This document shows, in pieces, positions 50,888 through 55,724 of a stretch of DNA of 55,724 nucleotides. A program made the translations under genes and the position numbers. Source of the DNA: Firmicutes bacterium UBA4845 (lineage in GTDB: Bacteria; Bacillota; Clostridia; Tissierellales; Sedimentibacteraceae); NCBI GenBank assembly GCA_002399975.1, contig DHER01000118.1, positions 38,821 through 94,544 of the forward strand, in the 5' to 3' direction. The notes below the pieces were generated by a model. The model saw only the letters and a list, made by a program, of their open reading frames with translations, was not told where the DNA came from and searched no databases. Every line of letters begins with the position of its first letter. The stretch's first letter is position 1.

Positions 50888-51196
50888 ATGAGAAGTTTTT
50901 TGATCAGTGACAATAGAGATACCTGGATAGGAATGGGATTGGCAGGTATTGAAGGTGTTGTTGTAAGGGATAGAGAAAGTGCGTTAAAGGAAATTAAGAA
51001 AGCTGAAAGTAATCAGGATATTGGTATTCTAATAGTTACAGAAAGAATAACTGATATGATAAAAGATGAGTATATGGAATATAAATCAAAATCCAGGACT
51101 CCGCTGCTTATTGAAATTCCAGACAGACATGGTTCTGTCAGAAAAGGTAATGCCATAAAAGATTATATAAGAGATTCGGTTGGCATTCATATATGA
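50888..51196 (+). CDS. V-type ATPase subunit F (NtpG-like)
   Basis: The 102-residue subunit is part of the central rotor. It has MRSFLISDNRDTWIGMGLAGIEG at the start, GILIVTERITDMIKDEY and LLIEIPDRHGS at the middle, consistent with the F/NtpG fold. The ATG at 50888 was chosen; an upstream in-frame ATG (50864) lies within the heptamer repeat. The ribosome site is weak (AAAAGAGA), so translation may depend on coupling or on the repeat region. Confidence 0.87.
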   Translation: MRSFLISDNRDTWIGMGLAGIEGVVVRDRESALKEIKKAESNQDIGILIVTERITDMIKDEYMEYKSKSRTPLLIEIPDRHGSVRKGNAIKDYIRDSVGIHI

Positions 51197-51210
51197 GGTG
51201 ATTATTGATT

Positions 51211-51843
51211 ATGGTTACTATAGAAGAAAAAATAAAACTTTTTTATAAGCTTCTCAATCAGTCCATGGATAATAAATTGACCGAAGACTTGAAGGAATTA
51301 GAAGATTCTCATGAAATTAAACTAAATGAATCAAAGACCATGGTGGATAAGGAAGCTAAGGAAATAGAGGAAAAGGCACTGAAAAGGGCCGAGGTCAAAC
51401 GCGCTGAAAGTACCAGTAAATCGAAAGTAATCATAAAAAAAGATATTATGGCATTAAAAGAGAAATATTATCATTTATTTATGGCCAAATTTGAAAATTA
51501 TATTAAAGAATTTGGTGGTACAGACCAGTATAAAGATTACTTGTCAAAAATAATGCCGAAATTATCTGAAGAAATTAAAAACTGTGGAAAATGCGATACA
51601 GTTATTTATGTTACTAAGAATGATAAAGAAAAATATGGCGGGTTTATAAAAAAAGAAATAAGTAAAAATGGATGTAAGGTTGAGTTAAAAACATCTGAAG
51701 ACATTATGGGTGGGCTTATAGCAGAACTCCCTGAAAAAAATATAAAGATTGATATGTCTGTTGATTCTGTTTTGGAAGATAATAAAACTTATATTATGCA
51801 GACGGTATTCGAAGCTTTGGAGGCAGGTGATTATAATGTCTGA
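51211..51843 (+). CDS. V-type ATPase subunit E (peripheral stalk)
   Basis: The subunit (210 residues from ATG 51211) has a long N-terminal charged coiled coil and a C-terminal globular domain, as in bacterial NtpE. It pairs with the G/H subunit in the stator. The start is a choice: GAGGTG at 51195-51200 is 4 bp before TTG 51205 and 10 bp before ATG 51211, and both are in frame. It overlaps the A gene start by 8 bp. Confidence 0.88.
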   Translation: MVTIEEKIKLFYKLLNQSMDNKLTEDLKELEDSHEIKLNESKTMVDKEAKEIEEKALKRAEVKRAESTSKSKVIIKKDIMALKEKYYHLFMAKFENYIKEFGGTDQYKDYLSKIMPKLSEEIKNCGKCDTVIYVTKNDKEKYGGFIKKEISKNGCKVELKTSEDIMGGLIAELPEKNIKIDMSVDSVLEDNKTYIMQTVFEALEAGDYNV

Positions 51844-53605
51844 TATTGAAGGTACTGTCAGTTCAATAAACGGGCCTGTTGTCAAAGGTTTCGGTATGGG
51901 TTCATTTAAGGCCCACGAAATGGTTACTGTAGGACAGCAAAAGCTTATAGGAGAGGTAGTTTCCATCGAAGGAGATGTGGCTACGGTCCAGGTTTATGAA
52001 GAAACAGAAGGATTGAAGGCAGGCGAGCCTGTTTATTCTACAGGTACGCCTTTATCAGTTACTTTAGGCCCGGGAATGATAGGAAATATTTTTGACGGAA
52101 TTCAAAGGCCCTTGGAAAGAATTCAAGATACAGACGGTGACTTCATACCTGAAGGTATAGGGCTTTTGACCTTGGATATGAAAAAGAAATGGAATGTATC
52201 AATAAAAGTAAAACCAGGGGACAAATTGGCAGCAGGCGATGTTTATGCAACTGTTCAGGAAACTAACAGAATACTTCACAGGCTGCTGGTTCCATTTAAT
52301 GCAGGAGGAACTGTTGTTAAAGCATATCCTGATGGTGAATACACTTTAAATGATACAGTAGTTGTAATTAAAAAAGAAAACAAAGAAAATGCAAATCTAA
52401 CTTTGTGTACAAAGTGGCCTGTACGAAAGCCAAGGCCGATAAAGGAAAGACTTCCTCTATACAAGCCTTTAATTACAGGGCAAAGAGTTATAGACAGCTT
52501 TTATCCTATAGCTAAGGGCGGAACCGTTGGGCTACCGGGCGGATTTGGTACAGGGAAAACTGTAACACAGCACCAGCTGGCCAAGTGGAGCGATGCCGAC
52601 ATAATTGTTTATATAGGCTGCGGTGAACGTGGAAATGAGATGACCGATGTTTTGGAGGAATTTCCGAAGCTGATTGACCCAAGGACCAACAGGCCTTTGA
52701 TGGAAAGGACAATTCTTATTGCCAATACTTCAAACATGCCGGTTGCCGCTCGTGAAGCAAGTATCTATACAGGAATTACTATGGCTGAATATTACAGAGA
52801 TATGGGCTATGATGTAGCTATAATGGCTGATTCCACCTCAAGATGGGCGGAGGCTTTAAGAGAAATTTCCGGTCGTTTGGAGGAAATGCCGGCAGAAGAA
52901 GGATATCCTGCATATCTTCCTTCAAGATTGGCTGAATTTTATGAAAGGGCAGGATGTGTAAAAACATTGAACGGGAAGGAAGCATCAATCACTATAATCG
53001 GTGCTGTTTCACCTCCCGGAGGAGATTTCTCTGAGCCAGTTACGGAAAACACAAAGCGATTCGTTTCAGGATTTCTGGCTCTTGACAAGAAACTCGCATA
53101 TGCAAGGCATTATCCAGCCATAAACTATTTGACCAGCTATAGCGGGTATGTTGATATGCTCAGTGACTGGTACGAAGAAAATGTTGCTTCTGACATGCTT
53201 GAGCTGAGACATAAATTGATTGTCCTCTTGCAGGAAGACGAAAAATTAAACGAAATAGTCCAGCTTGTGGGAGAAGACGTGCTTCCTAACGATCAGGCTT
53301 TAGTGCTTGAAACTGCAAGGATCATTAAAAAGGGGTTCCTTCAGCAGAATGCACTTAATGATTTAGATTCTTACGTAACATTGGAAAAACAATATAAGAT
53401 GCTTAAAATCATAGATACGTTCTATGAAGAAGCGCTGAAGTGTGTTAAAATTGGAATACCGATTTCCGTAATAAGAAAAGAGCCGGTTATTCAGGACATT
53501 TTGAAGATAAAATATGACATTCCAAATGATAAATTAGAATTATTGGATGCTTTAAATGATAATATAATTAAAACATTCACCGACTTAAGGCAAAAATATG
53601 AGTAG
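51836..53605 (+). CDS. V-type ATPase catalytic subunit A
   Basis: The 589-residue subunit hydrolyses ATP. It has a beta-barrel N-terminus, the non-homologous A insertion, Walker A GGFGTGKTVTQHQLAKW, VYIGCGERGNEMTD with the catalytic Glu, and MADSTSRWAEALREISGRLEEMPAEEGYPAYL. The ATG at 51836 was chosen after AGGCAGGTGA within the overlap with the E gene; the longer frame is a read-through of E. Length is normal. Confidence 0.96.
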   Translation: MSDIEGTVSSINGPVVKGFGMGSFKAHEMVTVGQQKLIGEVVSIEGDVATVQVYEETEGLKAGEPVYSTGTPLSVTLGPGMIGNIFDGIQRPLERIQDTDGDFIPEGIGLLTLDMKKKWNVSIKVKPGDKLAAGDVYATVQETNRILHRLLVPFNAGGTVVKAYPDGEYTLNDTVVVIKKENKENANLTLCTKWPVRKPRPIKERLPLYKPLITGQRVIDSFYPIAKGGTVGLPGGFGTGKTVTQHQLAKWSDADIIVYIGCGERGNEMTDVLEEFPKLIDPRTNRPLMERTILIANTSNMPVAAREASIYTGITMAEYYRDMGYDVAIMADSTSRWAEALREISGRLEEMPAEEGYPAYLPSRLAEFYERAGCVKTLNGKEASITIIGAVSPPGGDFSEPVTENTKRFVSGFLALDKKLAYARHYPAINYLTSYSGYVDMLSDWYEENVASDMLELRHKLIVLLQEDEKLNEIVQLVGEDVLPNDQALVLETARIIKKGFLQQNALNDLDSYVTLEKQYKMLKIIDTFYEEALKCVKIGIPISVIRKEPVIQDILKIKYDIPNDKLELLDALNDNIIKTFTDLRQKYE

Positions 53606-53614
53606 GGGATTGAA

Positions 53615-55000
53615 ATGAAAAAAGAATATTTGAAATTAAATAAAATAGAAGGCCCCTTAGTAATTCTCTCAGATATAGAAGATGCTGCCTACGGAGAAGT
53701 AATCAATATTAAAGTAGGCAAGGAGGAAACAAGAAAGGGGAAAATTATAAAAATCGAAGGTGATAAGGTTATTGCTCAAGTTTTTGAGGGGACGACAGGC
53801 ATTTCAACTGACAATGTGTCAGTGAAATTTACTGGTGAGCCTTTGACAATACCTCTTTCAAAAGAAATTTTGGGAAGGACATTCAATGGCGTTGGTGAGC
53901 CCATTGACGGAGCTTATCAGGTAATTTCCGATATAAAAGAAAATATTAACGGAAGACCTATTAATCCGGTTGCTAGAAGATATCCAAAAAATTTCATTCA
54001 AACAGGTTTTTCAGCTATAGATGCTTTAATGACATTGATTAGAGGCCAGAAGCTTCCTATATTCTCAGGAAACGGAATGGCTCACAAGGAGCTGGCAGCT
54101 CAGTTAGTTAAGCAGGCAAAGATTAAAGGAGCTACAAGTGAGAATTTTGCCGTTGTATTCGGTGCCATGGGCGTAAGGCACGACGATGCTGACTACTTCA
54201 GAAAAAGTTTTGAATCTGCAGGTGTTCTTGACCACGTTGTAATGTATATTAATAAGGCTGACGACCCCATTATCGAAAGAATTTCCGCACCCAGGTGTGC
54301 ACTGACAGCTGCTGAATATCTGGCATTTAAAAAAAATATGCACGTAGTTGTAGTTTTAACAGATATGACCAGCTATGCTGAAGCACTGCGTGAAATTTCT
54401 TCTGCCAGAGAAGAAGTTCCTTCACGTAAAGGCTACCCGGGATATTTATACTCGGATCTTTCCACAATTTACGAAAGGGCAGGTATGTTAAAAAGCTGTG
54501 AAGGTTCTATAACACTTATTCCAATATTGACTATGCCAAATGACGACATAACTCACCCGATTCCTGACCTGACAGGTTATATTACCGAAGGGCAGATTGT
54601 TTTGAGCAGAGATCTGAACCAAAAAGGTGTATATCCGCCTATTGATATTTTGCCGTCACTTTCCCGTTTGATGAAGGACGGCATAGGTGAAGAATATACA
54701 AGAGAAGACCATGCGGATCTTCAAAGCCAAATTTATGCATCTTATTCAAAAGTGCAGGACATACGAAGTCTTTCACAGATTATAGGTGAAGATGATTTAA
54801 GCAATATAGACAGATTGTACCTTAAATTCGGCAGTGAATTGGAAGATAAGTTTATTGCACAAGGCAAAGATGAAAATAGGAGTATCAACGAAACATTGGA
54901 TTTAGGTTGGCATATATTATCAATTCTGCCGGTTGAAGAGCTTGATCGTGTTGATAAGAGCCTAATAGACAAATATTATGATAAAAACAGGGAGAGATAG
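53615..55000 (+). CDS. V-type ATPase non-catalytic subunit B
   Basis: The 461-residue subunit alternates with A in the head. It has the RecA-like core without a full Walker A (QKLPIFSGNGMAHKELAAQLVKQA), VLTDMTSYAEALREISSAREEVPSRKGYPGYLYSDLS, and ILTMPNDDITHPIPDLTGYITEGQI. It follows A by 9 bp with GGGG upstream. Length is typical of bacterial V-type B. Confidence 0.96.
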   Translation: MKKEYLKLNKIEGPLVILSDIEDAAYGEVINIKVGKEETRKGKIIKIEGDKVIAQVFEGTTGISTDNVSVKFTGEPLTIPLSKEILGRTFNGVGEPIDGAYQVISDIKENINGRPINPVARRYPKNFIQTGFSAIDALMTLIRGQKLPIFSGNGMAHKELAAQLVKQAKIKGATSENFAVVFGAMGVRHDDADYFRKSFESAGVLDHVVMYINKADDPIIERISAPRCALTAAEYLAFKKNMHVVVVLTDMTSYAEALREISSAREEVPSRKGYPGYLYSDLSTIYERAGMLKSCEGSITLIPILTMPNDDITHPIPDLTGYITEGQIVLSRDLNQKGVYPPIDILPSLSRLMKDGIGEEYTREDHADLQSQIYASYSKVQDIRSLSQIIGEDDLSNIDRLYLKFGSELEDKFIAQGKDENRSINETLDLGWHILSILPVEELDRVDKSLIDKYYDKNRER

Positions 55001-55002
55001 CT

Positions 55003-55617
55003 ATGGCAATATTGGTTGCACCTACCAAATCCAATTTAATTAAAGCAAAATCATCCCTGGAACTTTCTACGAAGGGATATGAACTTTTAGACAAAAAAAG
55101 GAATGTCCTTACCAAGGAAATGATGGTGTTTGTTGATAAGACAAAATCCATGCAAAATGAAATTTATGATGTACTGAAAGATGCATATGAATTTTTACAA
55201 AAAGCTAATGTAACTCTTGGTGTAAAAAATGTGGAAGATATAATATACAGTATTCCAAAGGAAGAACCCTACGACATTTTATTAAAGAGCGTCATGGGAA
55301 TTGACATACCTTCTGTTAAATACAAGTCAGGAAATGATTTCAGGCCCGCTTATGGATTTTATAACTCTAATGTTTCACTTGATGAAGCAAGACAGAAGTT
55401 TCAAATTGTAAAAGAGAAAATTTATGAATTGACCGAAGTCGAAAATTCTATTTTCAAGCTTGCAAAAGAAATAGAGAAGACGAAAAAAAGGACCAATGCG
55501 TTGAAATATGTTCAAATCCCCAGATATAAAGAGCAGGTTAAATATATTACGGAGGTACTTGAAGAAAAGGAAAGAGAAGACTTTTTCAGGCTTAAAAAGC
55601 TGAAAGGAAAGAAATAA
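55003..55617 (+). CDS. V-type ATPase subunit D (central axle)
   Basis: The 204-residue protein has two long helices (about 1-70 and 130-195) flanking a short central segment, as in the axle subunit. It begins MAILVAPTKSNLIKAKSSLELSTKGYELLDKKRNVL, with the family pattern (V/A)PTKxxLxxLKxxLxxAxxGxxLLKxKRxxL. It ends the operon; a strong hairpin and T-run follow about 65 bp downstream. Confidence 0.94.
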   Translation: MAILVAPTKSNLIKAKSSLELSTKGYELLDKKRNVLTKEMMVFVDKTKSMQNEIYDVLKDAYEFLQKANVTLGVKNVEDIIYSIPKEEPYDILLKSVMGIDIPSVKYKSGNDFRPAYGFYNSNVSLDEARQKFQIVKEKIYELTEVENSIFKLAKEIEKTKKRTNALKYVQIPRYKEQVKYITEVLEEKEREDFFRLKKLKGKK

Positions 55618-55681
55618 AGCAGATGACCCAAATCTATGATTTGGTGTCAGCCGCTTATCCCGAACGGATGTGAGGGAAAAT

Positions 55682-55706
55682 AAAGGCGCATAAAGCGCCT
55701 TTTTTT
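55682..55706 (+). terminator. Rho-independent terminator after the V-ATPase operon
   Basis: Arms AAAGGCGC (55682-55689) and GCGCCTTT (55695-55702) form an 8-bp stem with 5-nt loop and a T-run to 55706. A second inverted pair (CCAAAT/ATTTGG, 55628-55643) lies between it and the D stop. The window ends before it is clear what follows. Confidence 0.9.
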
Positions 55707-55724
55707 ATGTGCGCCCAGCATGGG

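Noticed and set aside
1..55724. CRISPR arrays, rRNA, prophage or intact insertion sequences
   Set aside because: None was seen: no regularly spaced repeats, no rRNA-like sequence, no transposase, integrase or phage structural genes.

Overview
The window looks like a piece of chromosome from an anaerobic, low-GC, spore-forming Firmicute of class Clostridia/Tissierellia; a Sedimentibacter-like organism is my best guess from gene content, not from a database match. The clues are AT-rich codon use, strong GGAGG-type ribosome binding sites, a SpoIVFA/SpoIVFB pair, a bacterial V-type ATPase, a selenocysteine system, and an oxygen-sensitive 2-hydroxyacyl-CoA dehydratase/double-cubane-type cluster.

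Layout. 1-253: the 5' part of a Met/Pro/Tyr-rich, coat-like protein on the minus strand. 528-2974: an orphan mannose-type PTS IIA, then a nadD-yqeK-rsfS-ridA operon under a consensus promoter. 3116-4393: a D,D-carboxypeptidase on the minus strand. 4525-9517: comEA-like, selD, selA, selB. selD carries an in-frame UGA (Sec17) followed by a bSECIS-like hairpin and is split by ordinary ORF calling. 9602-10288: an orphan OmpR-type regulator. 10371-14863: carAB behind a leader with a small ORF ending inside an attenuator-like hairpin. 14912-15008: tRNA-Sec (selC), completing selA/B/C/D. 15025-17324: a Usp protein, a DUF1232 protein and a pseudokinase-TM-carbohydrate-binding-like protein. 17424-21338: a MacAB-type three-gene exporter. 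21482-24163: MscS, a FlK-like thioesterase, NrdR and DUF4241. 24190-24964: a decayed CorA fragment and a 136-bp element with 11-bp inverted ends.

24965-35535 is one long, nearly gap-free envelope/morphogenesis run: NusG-II protein, Gx transporter, DUF4321, Maf, RadC, MreB, MreC, MreD, a 1142-residue PBP2, a MinD-like ATPase, SpoIVFA and SpoIVFB. MreB and PBP2 both carry unusual insertions. A 33-residue membrane peptide (35742-35843, minus) and a wall amidase follow.

36963-40501 holds a BadF/HgdC-type activase, two 2-hydroxyacyl-CoA dehydratase-family proteins (one YjiM/double-cubane type, one shorter and divergent) and a DUF3343 Se/S-carrier-like protein. Then come a DUF3841 protein, an NCS2 uracil/xanthine-type permease behind a leader with mutually exclusive hairpins (a riboswitch or attenuator candidate), ClpB and a YitT protein. 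46727-55706 is a complete V-type ATPase operon in the order H/G-C-I-K-F-E-A-B-D, with an extended -10 promoter and a terminal hairpin.

The most interesting items are the selenoprotein SelD, the carAB and NCS2 leaders, the pseudokinase-CBM receptor-like protein, the dehydratase/activase/DUF3343 cluster, the insertions in MreB and PBP2, and two closely related four-copy heptamer repeats in operon gaps. All function calls rest on recognised motifs and context; no searches were run.
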